A stretch of DNA of 64,000 nucleotides from Sphingomonas sp. Leaf343 (lineage in GTDB: Bacteria > Pseudomonadota > Alphaproteobacteria > Sphingomonadales > Sphingomonadaceae): positions 237,396 to 301,395 of the forward strand of contig NZ_LMPG01000013.1 in the NCBI RefSeq assembly GCF_001423765.1. The letters run 5' to 3'. How positions within the stretch are numbered: position 1 is the stretch's first letter; every line of letters starts with the position of its first letter. Position numbers and translations under genes: made by a program. Of this stretch, positions 8,483-17,370 are shown piece after piece. The notes under the pieces were generated by a model, which was not told the DNA's origin, searched no databases, and saw nothing but the letters and a program-made list of their open reading frames with translations.

Positions 8483-8601
8483 GCCGGCATTATGCTGCAC
8501 TGCGGCCGAAAACCAAGCGTTACGCTTCGTCGCACCCGCCGGAGCCATGTCGCCCCTGTGTCGTTACGCCCCTGAATCATTGCAGATGAAAGGCTTGGAA
8601 C

Positions 8602-8943
8602 ATGGCACGCACGGCAGAAAAACGCGGCAAGGACGAGACGAAGGCCGCCGAGAAGACGGTCAAGGCAACCGGCAAGCCCGCTGGCGGCGCCCGCGGCGGC
8701 ATCACCGCCCCCGTCACCCCATCCCCCGACCTCGCCGAAATCGTCGGCAAGGACGACCTGCCGCGTAGCGAGGTCGTCAAGAAGGTCTGGGACTACATCA
8801 AGAAGCACGACCTCCAGGACGCCAAGGATCGCCGCCAGATCAACGGCGACGACGCTCTGGCCAAGATTTTCGGCAAGAAGTCCGTCAGCATGTTCGAAAT
8901 GAACAAGCATCTGAGCGCCCACCTGACCGCCAAGAAGGACTGA
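8602..8943 (+). CDS. SWIB/MDM2-domain protein
   Basis: A 113-aa basic protein with a lysine-, alanine- and glycine-rich N-terminal tail of about 35 residues, followed by a complete SWIB/MDM2 domain. Recognisable are SPDLAEIVGKDDLPRSEVVKKVWDYIKKHDLQD, the DRRQINGDDALAKIFG segment and the closing FEMNKHLSAHL. Stand-alone SWIB proteins occur in many alphaproteobacteria and chlamydiae, where a chromatin or topoisomerase-associated role is suspected but unproven. It is divergent from nasT and monocistronic. A perfect 8-bp-stem hairpin lies 17 bp past the stop. Confidence 0.85.
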   Translation: MARTAEKRGKDETKAAEKTVKATGKPAGGARGGITAPVTPSPDLAEIVGKDDLPRSEVVKKVWDYIKKHDLQDAKDRRQINGDDALAKIFGKKSVSMFEMNKHLSAHLTAKKD

Positions 8944-8960
8944 CGTCGGCGCGAGGGGAA

Positions 8961-8997
8961 GGGTGGCGGCGCCGTTCGCATCCGGTGAACGCCACCC
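8961..8997 (+). terminator. Hairpin after the SWIB gene, possible terminator
   Basis: GGGTGGCG (8961-8968) pairs perfectly with CGCCACCC (8990-8997), starting 17 bases after the SWIB stop. No T-run follows, so it may be a Rho-dependent end or an mRNA-stabilising hairpin. The rest of the gap to 9224 shows no open frame with a convincing start and no other structure I can name. Confidence 0.35.
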
Positions 8998-9224
8998 GCC
9001 TGTCGTCGCGAAGGGCAACACGACATGGCGATCGGAAACTGGAGGCGCACAGGCTCTCGCAAAGTCAAAAATGCGTGTATGTTGCGCCTCTTCGAGTTAG
9101 GGATCGAGGCGGACAGTGTCGCCGATATCCGTCATGCCCGGCCGTAAGATGAAACCGGCCCTTCACGCAGGATACGGCGCACAGGACTAAGCTTGGCCTG
9201 AGCCTCCAGACCCACCCCCAACGA

Positions 9225-11555
9225 TCACAACAGCTTGTCCAGCGTGATCGGCAGGTCGCGCACCCGCTTCCCCGTCGCGTTGAACACCGCGTTCGCCACC
9301 GCCGCGCCGACGCCGGTGATGCCGATCTCGCCCACGCCGCGCGCGCCCATCGGGGTGTGGGGGTCGGGGATGTCGGTCCAGATCACGTCGATCTCCGGCA
9401 CGTCCATGTGCACCGGCACATGATATTCGGCGAGGCTGGGGTTCATGATCCGGCCGTTGCGCTCGTCGAACTGCGTCTCTTCCATCAGCGCGAGGCCGAG
9501 GCCCATGATGATCCCCCCGCGGAACTGGCTGGCCGCGGTCTTGGGGTTGAGGATGCGGCCGCAGTCGAACGATCCGAGGAAGCGGCTGACCCGCACCTCC
9601 CCCGTCACCGCGTTGACGCGCACTTCGCAGAACATCGCGCCGTGCGAGTGCATCGACCAGTGCATCGTCTCCAGCGGCGCAGGCGGCGTCGCCTCCACGA
9701 CCACCTCGTCGCGTTGCGCCCGCGACAGGATCGACGCATAGCTTTCGTGCCGCGTGCGGTCGTCGGTCTTGGCCAGCCCGCCGTCGACGCCCACGACCTC
9801 GTCCGCGTCCAGTCCCGCCAGCGGCGAATCGTTGCCCGCCAGCTTCAGCAACTCCGTCACCAGGTCGCGGTATGCCGCCATGACGGACGCGCCGATCGCC
9901 GCCGTCTGCTGCGACCCGCCCGCCATGACGACGCCGGGCAGCGTGCTGTCGCCATAGCGGAACGTCACCTGCTCCATCGGCAGCCCCAGCCGGTCGGCCG
10001 CGACCTGCGTCTGCGCCGTGGCGGTGCCCATGCCCATGTCGTGCGCGGCGATATCGACCGTCGCATGCCCTTCACGGCTCAGCGTGATCCGCGCCGCGCC
10101 GCCGGGCATCCGGTAATAGGGATAGGTCGCGGTCGCGACGCCGGTGCCGATCAGCCATTCGCCCTCGCGCCGGCTGCCGGGTGCGCCGCGATCCGCCCAG
10201 CCGAACCGCGCGGCCCCGTCGCGATACGCCTTCTCGATCTCGCGCGACGAGAAGGGCGCGCCGGTCGTCGGGTCCTTGTCCGGCTCGTTGCGCAGGCGCA
10301 GTTCGATCGGGTCGATGTCCATCGCCACCGCCAGCTCGTCGATCGCGCTCTCCAGCGCGAACGTGCCGACCGCCTCGCCCGGCGCACGCATGAAGGTGTT
10401 GGCGACCATGTCGAGATACGCGACCTCGACGTCCAGCGTCATGCTGCCCGCGGCATAGGCGCTGCGCGTCGGCAGGATGAACGGCTCGGGCAGCACGTTG
10501 TGCCGGCTCATCGCCGTCGTGCCGGTGTGGATCAGCGCGTCGAACCTGCCGTCTTCGGACGCGCCGATCGCCACGCGCTGCTCCGTCACGGTGCGCCCGC
10601 CGACGATCCGGTAGACGCCCTCCCGCGACAGCATCAGCCGGACCGGCCGGCCCGAAAGCTTCGATGCCGCGGCAGCGAGCACCTGATGCTGCCACAGCCC
10701 CTTGCTGCCGAAGCCCCCACCGACGAACGGCGACGTGACATGCACCTTGTCCTCGGAGAGGCCGAAGACATGGCCCAGCGACCACGCCATGTGCGCCACC
10801 ATCTGCGACGCATCGTGGACCCGCAGCGTATCGCCCTGCCACGCCACCGTCGCCGCATGCAGTTCGATCGCATTGTGGCTGTGACGCGGTGTCGTATAGG
10901 TCCGGTCGACGCTGTGCGCCGCCGCGGCCAGCGCCGCCGCCGCATCGCCGGTCGCGAATTGCAGCGGCTGGCCCATGAAATTGCCGGGCTCGGTCCCCTT
11001 CGCCTTCGCCTCCGCCATCGCGGTCACCGAATGCTCGGCCTCGTATTCGATCGCGATCAGCGACGCGGCATGATCCGCCTGTTCCTGCGTCCCCGCCAGC
11101 ACGAGCGCGACGGGCTCACCGTTCCAGGAGATGCGATCGTCCTGCATGATCGGCAGGTCGTTGCCGCCACACGCCTTTTCCGATGTCAGGAACAGCGGCA
11201 TCGGCGCCATGCGCGGCGCGTTGCGATACGTCATCACCAGTTCGACGCCCGTCGCGGCCTCAGCCGCATCTGTGTCGAGCGCCGCTACCCGCCCCTTGGC
11301 GATCGTGCTGAACACCAGGGCCGCATAGAGCATCCCGTCGAGCGGGAACTCCGCCGCATAGGTCGCCTCGCCACGCACCTTGATTGGCCCGTCGAGGCGG
11401 GAGATCGGCTTGCCGATATGCCCATGCTGCTGCCGGATCAGCGGATCGGGCTTTCCTCCCGGCATGAAGCTGTCGGGCGCCATCTGGATGGCCTTCTGCA
11501 TCACGCCCTGAACGGCGCCCTGTACGGCCTGCTTGGCGTCCTCGACGATGCTCAT
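9225..11555 (-). CDS. Xanthine dehydrogenase family molybdopterin-binding subunit (aldehyde oxidoreductase, PaoC/YagR-like)
   Basis: Large 776-aa Mo-cofactor subunit of a three-protein hydroxylase of the xanthine oxidase family. Visible family elements are the a/b hammerhead region (ISRLDGPIKVRGEATYAAE), the glycine-rich Mo-pterin loop SPFVGGGFGSKG near residue 270, MRAPGEAVGTFALE, and the C-terminal GARGVGEIGITG, which holds the catalytic glutamate. It is the last gene of a three-gene operon and its start overlaps the FAD subunit by 4 bp. Gene order Fe-S, FAD, Mo resembles paoABC (yagTSR), enzymes that oxidise aromatic aldehydes to acids. The actual substrate cannot be read from sequence. 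Confidence 0.9.
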   Translation of the reverse strand: MSIVEDAKQAVQGAVQGVMQKAIQMAPDSFMPGGKPDPLIRQQHGHIGKPISRLDGPIKVRGEATYAAEFPLDGMLYAALVFSTIAKGRVAALDTDAAEAATGVELVMTYRNAPRMAPMPLFLTSEKACGGNDLPIMQDDRISWNGEPVALVLAGTQEQADHAASLIAIEYEAEHSVTAMAEAKAKGTEPGNFMGQPLQFATGDAAAALAAAAHSVDRTYTTPRHSHNAIELHAATVAWQGDTLRVHDASQMVAHMAWSLGHVFGLSEDKVHVTSPFVGGGFGSKGLWQHQVLAAAASKLSGRPVRLMLSREGVYRIVGGRTVTEQRVAIGASEDGRFDALIHTGTTAMSRHNVLPEPFILPTRSAYAAGSMTLDVEVAYLDMVANTFMRAPGEAVGTFALESAIDELAVAMDIDPIELRLRNEPDKDPTTGAPFSSREIEKAYRDGAARFGWADRGAPGSRREGEWLIGTGVATATYPYYRMPGGAARITLSREGHATVDIAAHDMGMGTATAQTQVAADRLGLPMEQVTFRYGDSTLPGVVMAGGSQQTAAIGASVMAAYRDLVTELLKLAGNDSPLAGLDADEVVGVDGGLAKTDDRTRHESYASILSRAQRDEVVVEATPPAPLETMHWSMHSHGAMFCEVRVNAVTGEVRVSRFLGSFDCGRILNPKTAASQFRGGIIMGLGLALMEETQFDERNGRIMNPSLAEYHVPVHMDVPEIDVIWTDIPDPHTPMGARGVGEIGITGVGAAVANAVFNATGKRVRDLPITLDKLL

Positions 11556-12538
11556 GCGCTCACTCCCGCCAGATCGGCCAGCACGGCCGCGATCGTCCGC
11601 GTCGCCAGTTCGACCTTGAAGCCGTTATCGCGCAGCGGCTGCGCATCGGCGAGTTCGGCCCGGGCGGCGGCGGTGAAGGCCGCCACCGTCGCCGGTCCGC
11701 CGCGCAACGCTTCCTCCGCCCGGAACGCCCGCCACGGCCGGTGCGCCACCCCGCCCAGCGCGAGGCGCACGTCCGTCACCCGGCCATCCTCGACCTCCAG
11801 CGCCGCCGCCACGGAGATCAGCGCGAAGGCATAGCTCGCCCGGTCCCGCACCTTGCGATAGGCGGAATGCGCCGCCATCGGCATCGCCGGCAGCTCGATG
11901 GCGGTGATGAGTTCGCCCGGCTCCAGCATCGTCTCGATTTCGGGATGCTCGCCTGGCAACCGATGCAGATCGGTCAGCGGCAATGTCCGCGTGCCGCCGG
12001 CGGACGACAGGTGCACGACTGCATCCAGCGCTGCGAGCGCCACGCACATATCCGACGGGTGCGTCGCCACGCACGACGGCGACGCGCCGAGGATCGCGTG
12101 GATGCGGTTGAACCCCTCGATCGCATCGCATCCCTGCCCCGGCTGCCGCTTGTTGCAGCGCGATCCCTCGACATCGTAGAAATAGGTGCAGCGCGTCCGT
12201 TGGAGCAGATTGCCGCCCACCGTCGCCATGTTGCGGATCTGCGCGCTCGCTCCGGCGAGGATCGCGCGCGACAGCACCGGATAGCGGGTCCGCACGGCGC
12301 GATGCTCCGCCAGCGCGGTGTTGGTCGTCGCCGCCCCGATCATCAGCCCGCCGCCCTCGGTATCCTCGACGCCGTCGGACAGCCCCGTGACGTCGATCAG
12401 CGTCGTCGGGCGCTCCACCGCCTCGCGCATCAGATCGACGAGATTGGTCCCGCCCCCGAAGAACTTGGTGCTCGCGTCGGTCGCGCGTTGCACCGCGTCC
12501 GGAGCATCGGCGGCACGCGTGAAGGTGAAGGGCGTCAT
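11552..12538 (-). CDS. Xanthine dehydrogenase family FAD-binding subunit (PaoB/YagS-like)
   Basis: A 328-aa medium subunit with FAD-binding features of the CO-dehydrogenase/xanthine dehydrogenase FAD family: KFFGGGTNLVDLMREAV near residue 27 and ATVGGNLLQRTRCTYFYDVE near 105. It also has a cysteine-bearing insert (RCNKRQPGQGC) typical of YagS/PaoB proteins, which bind an extra [4Fe-4S] cluster. It shuttles electrons between the Mo subunit and the [2Fe-2S] subunit. Both ends overlap the neighbouring genes by 4 bp, so all three subunits are probably translated together. The cluster insert argues for a PaoABC-like aldehyde dehydrogenase rather than a classical xanthine dehydrogenase. Confidence 0.9.
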   Translation of the reverse strand: MTPFTFTRAADAPDAVQRATDASTKFFGGGTNLVDLMREAVERPTTLIDVTGLSDGVEDTEGGGLMIGAATTNTALAEHRAVRTRYPVLSRAILAGASAQIRNMATVGGNLLQRTRCTYFYDVEGSRCNKRQPGQGCDAIEGFNRIHAILGASPSCVATHPSDMCVALAALDAVVHLSSAGGTRTLPLTDLHRLPGEHPEIETMLEPGELITAIELPAMPMAAHSAYRKVRDRASYAFALISVAAALEVEDGRVTDVRLALGGVAHRPWRAFRAEEALRGGPATVAAFTAAARAELADAQPLRDNGFKVELATRTIAAVLADLAGVSA

Positions 12539-13047
12539 TCTGCGGCCTCCGTCCCGGCATAAACCTCGAAGATCGCATCGACGATCCCGTTATGCGCCCC
12601 GCAGCGGCACAGATTGCCGCTCATCCGCTCGCGCAGTTCGTCGCGGTCGAGCGCGATCGTCTCCGCCGACAGATCGCCGGTGACATGGCTCGGCACGCCG
12701 CGCTTCACCTCCGCCGCCATACCGATCGCCGAGCAGATCTGACCTGGCGTGCAATAACCGCACTGGAACCCGTCATGCTCCACGAACGCCGCCTGCAACG
12801 GATGCAGCACGCCGCCCTGCGCCAGCCCCTCGACTGTCGTCACCTCGCGCCCGTCATACTGCACCGCCAGTGCCAGGCAGGAGATGATCCGCTGTCCGTC
12901 GACCAGCACGGTGCATGCCCCGCACGCGCCCTGATTACAGCCCTTCTTCGTTCCCGAAAGCTGCAATTCCTCGCGGAGAAGATCGAGCAGCGAAACGCGC
13001 GGATCGGTCGGCAGCGGAACAGGTAAACCGTTGACGGTGATGGACAT
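12535..13047 (-). CDS. [2Fe-2S] subunit of molybdenum aldehyde oxidoreductase (PaoA/YagT-like)
   Basis: A 170-aa small subunit with the two [2Fe-2S] domains of this family. The plant-ferredoxin-type part carries C-x4-C-x2-C (KKGCNQGACGACTVLVDGQ) and a following cysteine in RIISCLALA. The helical part carries CGYCTPGQI and NLCRCGAHNGI. Unlike E. coli PaoA it has no Tat leader and begins MSITVNGLPVPLPTDPRVS, so this complex is likely cytoplasmic. It is the first gene of the operon; upstream lies a 96-bp gap to a divergent amidotransferase gene. Confidence 0.92.
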   Translation of the reverse strand: MSITVNGLPVPLPTDPRVSLLDLLREELQLSGTKKGCNQGACGACTVLVDGQRIISCLALAVQYDGREVTTVEGLAQGGVLHPLQAAFVEHDGFQCGYCTPGQICSAIGMAAEVKRGVPSHVTGDLSAETIALDRDELRERMSGNLCRCGAHNGIVDAIFEVYAGTEAAE

Positions 13048-13143
13048 GGTGCATGTCTCCTTGAACGGGTCGAACGTAGATCAATCATGGTGCAGCGGCA
13101 ACGCGTCCCGCAACCGGTGCGTTGAGGCGGCTCCCGATGAAAG

Positions 13144-14022
13144 GTGCCGTCGTTGTTGAAGGTTCTGGTCGCCGAGAGCGAAACCCCCGAGGAGCGCGAC
13201 GCGCGTCGGGAGCATACCGGCAAAAGCTCCGGTGAAAGCTATGCGGCGACGCTGGATCAGATGATGCCGGGCGCGGACATCACCCGCATCGCGCCCGCCG
13301 ACGAGGATGCCCGGACCTACACCGCGGACGAGCTGGCGGACTATGACGGCGTGTTCCTGACCGGCTCGCCGCTCCATGTCTACGACGACACGCCCGCAGT
13401 ACGCCGGCAACTGGCGTTCATGCGCGCCGTCTTTGCCTCCGGTACGCCGTCGTTCGGCTCCTGCGCCGGTCTTCAGGTCGCGGTCGCAGCGGCGGGCGGT
13501 AAGGTGCGCAAGATGCCGGACCGGCTGGAGGCGGGGATCGCCCGCCGGATCGTCGCCACGCCGGAGGGTTGCGACCACCCGCTGCTCGCCGGCCGGACGA
13601 TCGTGTGGGACGCTCCTGCGATTCACGGCGACGAGGTCGAGGAACTTCCGCCCGGCGCGACCCTGCTGGCGGGCAACGGCTCGACGCGGGTGCAGGCTGC
13701 GGAGGTCCGCCACGACAGGGGCGTGTTCTGGGGCGTGCAATACCATCCGGAATTGTCGCTGGCGGAGATCGCGACCGCGTTACGCCGTCAGAAGGACGGG
13801 CTGGCGGACGCCGGCCTTGCCCGTGACGACGCCGATGTCGAGGCGCAGGCCGATCTGCTCGACGCTCTCGACAACGACCCCGCCTCGCGCCCGCTGCGCT
13901 GGCGGCTGGGTGTCGACGACGCGTTTGCGGACGAGTCCGGCCGGCGTGTCGAACTCGGCAACTTCATTCGGGCGCTGGTGCTGCCGCGCCACGCTGCTCG
14001 GTCAGCACCTGCCAGCCCGTGA
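13144..14022 (+). CDS. Class I glutamine amidotransferase-like protein
   Basis: A 292-aa protein with a class I amidotransferase (GuaA-like) fold. The catalytic triad is visible as nucleophile C107 in FGSCAGLQ and the H201/E203 pair in QYHPELS. A C-terminal extension of about 80 residues (DDADVEAQADLLDAL... to the end) follows the triad domain. The start is GTG and no partner synthetase domain is present, so it belongs to the stand-alone amidotransferases of unknown acceptor. Its last 59 bases overlap the end of the convergent AI-2E-family gene. Confidence 0.8.
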   Translation: MPSLLKVLVAESETPEERDARREHTGKSSGESYAATLDQMMPGADITRIAPADEDARTYTADELADYDGVFLTGSPLHVYDDTPAVRRQLAFMRAVFASGTPSFGSCAGLQVAVAAAGGKVRKMPDRLEAGIARRIVATPEGCDHPLLAGRTIVWDAPAIHGDEVEELPPGATLLAGNGSTRVQAAEVRHDRGVFWGVQYHPELSLAEIATALRRQKDGLADAGLARDDADVEAQADLLDALDNDPASRPLRWRLGVDDAFADESGRRVELGNFIRALVLPRHAARSAPASP

Positions 14023-15037
14023 TGAACAGCGCGCCCGCCAGCGGCCCGACGACGATCCCGCTCAGCCCGACGAGGTCGATTCCACCCAGCGTCGTCACCA
14101 GCACCAGCCAGTCGGGGATGCCCGTGTCGCGCCCGACCAGGATCGGGCGCAGGATGTTGTCCGCCAGCCCGATGACGAGCACGCCCGACAATACCACGAC
14201 CACCGCCTGCCAGATCGCCCCCGTCGCCAGCAGATAGACCGCCACCGGTCCCCAGATGATCGCAGGACCGACCGCCGGCAGCAGCGCCGCGATCGCCATC
14301 AACAGGCCCCACAGCAAAGCCGCCGGCAAGCCGACGATCCAGAAGGTGATCGCCCCCAGCGCGCCCTGCACCAGCGCGACGACGCCCGATCCCTTGATCG
14401 TCGCGCGCACCACGGCGACGAACTTTTCCGCGAAACGCTCGGCCACCGCCGGCTCCAGCGGCAACGCACGGACGATCGCCGGGCCGATCCGGCCGCCGTC
14501 GCGCAGCAGGAAGAAGGTGACGTACAGGCCGACGCCGAACGCCAGCAGGAACGCCGCCGCATTCGCGCCGATCGAGAATGCCTGCCGCGCCAGCATGCTC
14601 GCGCTGCTGCCGATCGCCTCCGAGATGCTCGCCTGCGCGCGTTCGAAACTGTCGAACCCGGCGCTGTCGAGCAATCGCTGGAGCCGCTGCGGCAGCGCGT
14701 CGTGCATCTGCTGGAAATACGACGCGAAGTTGATCTGGCCGGATCGCATCTGGTTGTAGACGCTGGCCGCCTGCTCCACGACCAGACTGGCGACGATCAT
14801 CGCCGGGATCACGACCGCGAAGGTGATGATGAGCATCGTCACCGCCGCCGCCGTATTCCGTCGTTCCGGCCACCGCGCCAGCAACCGCTGGAACAGGGGC
14901 TGGAACAGCAACGCCGCCAGCGCCGCCCACAGCAGCGCGCCGGCGAAGCTCGACACCACGAACCCCAGTGCGAGGGTGAACGCGACGACGAAGAGGATCA
15001 GGCCGCCATTTTCGACGCGCTGACGGTGGACGGCCAT
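13964..15037 (-). CDS. AI-2E family transporter (PerM/TqsA-like permease)
   Basis: Integral membrane protein, 357 aa, with about eight hydrophobic segments arranged as two at the N terminus, a soluble stretch (residues 80-150, MRSGQINFASYFQQMHDALPQRLQ), then a C-terminal set. Family landmarks are GLYVTFFLLRDGG, GSGVVALVQGALGAITFWIVGLP and the loop ADNILRPILVGR. The family exports small molecules or acts in osmotic and cell-surface physiology; the AI-2 name is historical. I start at the ATG in MAVHRQRVENGG (15037) because the 37 upstream codons show no homology or membrane character. Confidence 0.85.
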   Translation of the reverse strand: MAVHRQRVENGGLILFVVAFTLALGFVVSSFAGALLWAALAALLFQPLFQRLLARWPERRNTAAAVTMLIITFAVVIPAMIVASLVVEQAASVYNQMRSGQINFASYFQQMHDALPQRLQRLLDSAGFDSFERAQASISEAIGSSASMLARQAFSIGANAAAFLLAFGVGLYVTFFLLRDGGRIGPAIVRALPLEPAVAERFAEKFVAVVRATIKGSGVVALVQGALGAITFWIVGLPAALLWGLLMAIAALLPAVGPAIIWGPVAVYLLATGAIWQAVVVVLSGVLVIGLADNILRPILVGRDTGIPDWLVLVTTLGGIDLVGLSGIVVGPLAGALFITGWQVLTEQRGAAAPAPE

Positions 15038-15259
15038 AGGTGCTGCCTTGCGAGAGTTCGACGACGCGATCGGAAAACGCGCCGGGATGAGGGGGCTTGA
15101 ACCCCGCAACACGCATTTCGCTCCCGAAACCATTTGCGGCAAGCGCAACCACCCGCCCCGTCATGCGGGTTCGTTCCGGCATAACAGGATCCTGGGGCCC
15201 GCCTTCGGACGCACCCGCACGCTCTTGCGATCAGCTGCATTTCCCCCGACAACACGTAC

Positions 15260-16195
15260 ATGACCGACCTTGACCGCCGCAGCCTGATCGCGCTGAGTCT
15301 CACAGCCGCCGCCCTGCCCGCCACGATGGCCGCCGCTGCGGAGGCGGAGACGATGCCGCTGTGGCCGGGCCGTCCACCCGGCGCGCGCGCGACGCTGCCG
15401 AAACCTGGCCGCAAGCCGACCCCGGAAGCCCGCATCACCGGCGTCGCGCAGCCGACGATCGCCATCCGCCGCCCGGCCACGGCGAACGGCATCGGCGTGC
15501 TGGTGATCCCCGGCGGCGGCTACGGCTTCGTATCGCTCGATAATGAGGGCAATCGCGTCGCCGATCGCCTGGCCGCGCAGGGCTATACCGTCTTCATCCT
15601 CACCTATCGCCTCCCCGCCGAGGGCTGGGACGCACAGGCCGACGTGCCGCTACAGGATGCGCAGCGCGCGATGCGGCTGATCCGCGCGGGCGCAACGCGG
15701 TTCGGTATCGATGCGGCGAAGGTCGGCGTTCTCGGCTTCTCCGCCGGCGGCCACCTCGCCGCCAGTCTGGCGACCGCCTATGACGAGCGGGTCTATACGC
15801 CCGTCGATGCCGCGGATCGCCAGCCGGCCAAACCCGCCTTCGCCGGCCTGATGTACGCCGTCACCACGCTGGAACTGCCGGATACGCATGTCGGCAGCCG
15901 CGAGAATCTGCTCGACCGGAACGCCCCCGACGCCGCGGTCTTGCGCCGTTCGCCGCTCCGTCACATCGACGCGAAGACGCCCCCCTGCTTCCTCGTCCAT
16001 GCGCTCGACGACGATGTCGTGCCGGCATCATGCAGCCTGCGCTGGCTGGACGCGTGCATCGCCGCGAAGGTGCCGGTCGAGGCGCATATCCTGCAAAGCG
16101 GCGGCCACGGCTTCGGCGTGCAATTGCCCGACGCGCAGCCCGGCTCGCTCTGGCCAGAGGCGTTCGTCCGCTGGGTGCCGCGCCAGTTCGCGTAA
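15260..16195 (+). CDS. Exported alpha/beta hydrolase (BD-FAE/acetylxylan-esterase-like)
   Basis: A 311-aa esterase-like protein with an export leader (DRRSLIALSLTAAALPATMAAAA, Tat-like twin arginine). The oxyanion stretch is VIPGGGYGFVS, the nucleophile elbow is GFSAGGH (Ser near residue 167), a late acid appears in HALDDDVVP, and the terminal histidine in SGGHGFGVQ. Members commonly remove acetyl or other ester groups from plant polysaccharides. It ends 3 bases before the stop of the convergent oxidoreductase operon and belongs physically to the carbohydrate locus, which supports side-chain de-esterification. The exact substrate is unknown. Confidence 0.82.
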   Translation: MTDLDRRSLIALSLTAAALPATMAAAAEAETMPLWPGRPPGARATLPKPGRKPTPEARITGVAQPTIAIRRPATANGIGVLVIPGGGYGFVSLDNEGNRVADRLAAQGYTVFILTYRLPAEGWDAQADVPLQDAQRAMRLIRAGATRFGIDAAKVGVLGFSAGGHLAASLATAYDERVYTPVDAADRQPAKPAFAGLMYAVTTLELPDTHVGSRENLLDRNAPDAAVLRRSPLRHIDAKTPPCFLVHALDDDVVPASCSLRWLDACIAAKVPVEAHILQSGGHGFGVQLPDAQPGSLWPEAFVRWVPRQFA

Positions 16196-16198
16196 CCG

Positions 16199-17356
16199 TC
16201 AGGGAGCCTTGGCGCGCGTCGCCTTGGCCTCCGCCGTCAGCACCAGTTCGGCGGCGAGCAGCGCGCCGTCCTGATCCTGCGCGACCGACGTGCGCTCGAC
16301 CAGATCGTTCACGAACTGCGGCCCGAACGGCAGCGGCACCTTCGAACAGTCGATGTAGCGCATGCCCTTGCGATCGGCGACGAACAGGTGGTTGCCGCCC
16401 GGCCGGCCCGCGATATCGACATATTTGCGCAGCTCGATGTACCCTTCAGTGCCGAGGATGAAGAGCCGCCCGTCGCCCCAGGTCGACAGGCCGTCGGGCG
16501 TGAACCAGTCGACGCGGACATAGCCGGTGCCGCCGTCGCCGTTCAGCACCATGTCGCCGAAATCCTCGAATTTCGGATGCTGCGGATTGCCGAAATTGCC
16601 GGTCTGCGAGGCGACGACATGCGCGCGCTTGCTGCCCGTCAGATACACGAACTGGTCGGCCTGATGGCTGCCGACATCGGTCAGGATGCCGCCGTTCCGC
16701 GCCGGGTCCCAGAACCAGTCGGGGCGGCTGGACGCGGAGATACGGTGCGGCGCGAGATTGACGGTCTGGATCACCCGCCCGATCGCGCCGTCATGCACCA
16801 TCTGCCCGGCCATGACCGCGGCGGGCACCTCCAGCCGTTCGGAATACATGATGCCGTATTTGCGCCCGGTCTGCTTGATCGTGCGCCGCACCTCCGCCAG
16901 TTGCGCCAGCGTCGTCACCGCCGCCTTGTCGCTCAGATAATCCTTGCCCGCTTTCATGACGCGGATGCCGAGCGGGGCGCGCAGGCTGGGGATCGCGGCG
17001 CTGCACACCAGCTTGATCGTCTTATCGTCGAGGATCTCGTCCTCGCTCCGCGCCAGCTTCGCAGCCGGGTACCGCTTCTGGAACATCGCGATCTGCTTCG
17101 GATCGGTCGCGTAGAAGCTGGTCAGCACGCCGCCGCCGCGGATGATCGCGTCGGTGATGCCATAGATGTGGTTGTGATCCATCCCGATCACCGCGAACGG
17201 CACGCGGTACTTCGCCTCCGGCGCGGGCCGCGCCATCGCGCTTTCGGTCGGCGCGTCGCCCCGTGTCGCGGACTGTGCGAGCGCGTCGGCGGCGAACCCG
17301 ACGAGCCCGGCGGTCAGGCCCATGCCCAGAACGGCGCGGCGATTGGAATCGGTCAC
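16199..17356 (-). CDS. Tat-exported Gfo/Idh/MocA-family oxidoreductase (third of the cluster, atypical NAD motif)
   Basis: A 385-aa protein with a Tat-like leader (NRRAVLGMGLTAGLVGFAADALAQ) and the two-domain architecture of the family. The usual GxGxxG is replaced by VIGMDHNHIYGI, and the EKP catalytic lysine motif reads SDKA, keeping the lysine. The C-terminal domain has GGILTDVGSHQADQFVYL, with the histidine expected in the active site. It is the last gene of the operon, 14 bp after the second Gfo gene. By context it may oxidise or reduce a glycoside ring carbon in the periplasm with tightly bound NAD(P), but the altered cofactor motif makes even that uncertain. Confidence 0.85.
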   Translation of the reverse strand: MTDSNRRAVLGMGLTAGLVGFAADALAQSATRGDAPTESAMARPAPEAKYRVPFAVIGMDHNHIYGITDAIIRGGGVLTSFYATDPKQIAMFQKRYPAAKLARSEDEILDDKTIKLVCSAAIPSLRAPLGIRVMKAGKDYLSDKAAVTTLAQLAEVRRTIKQTGRKYGIMYSERLEVPAAVMAGQMVHDGAIGRVIQTVNLAPHRISASSRPDWFWDPARNGGILTDVGSHQADQFVYLTGSKRAHVVASQTGNFGNPQHPKFEDFGDMVLNGDGGTGYVRVDWFTPDGLSTWGDGRLFILGTEGYIELRKYVDIAGRPGGNHLFVADRKGMRYIDCSKVPLPFGPQFVNDLVERTSVAQDQDGALLAAELVLTAEAKATRAKAP

Positions 17357-17370
17357 GGTGGCAAATTCCC

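Noticed and set aside
15085..15140. tRNA-like T-arm sequence (GGGTTCAAGCCCC on the minus strand)
   Set aside because: The loop and stem lengths do not fit a T-arm, and no acceptor, D or anticodon arms can be formed within about 80 bases.
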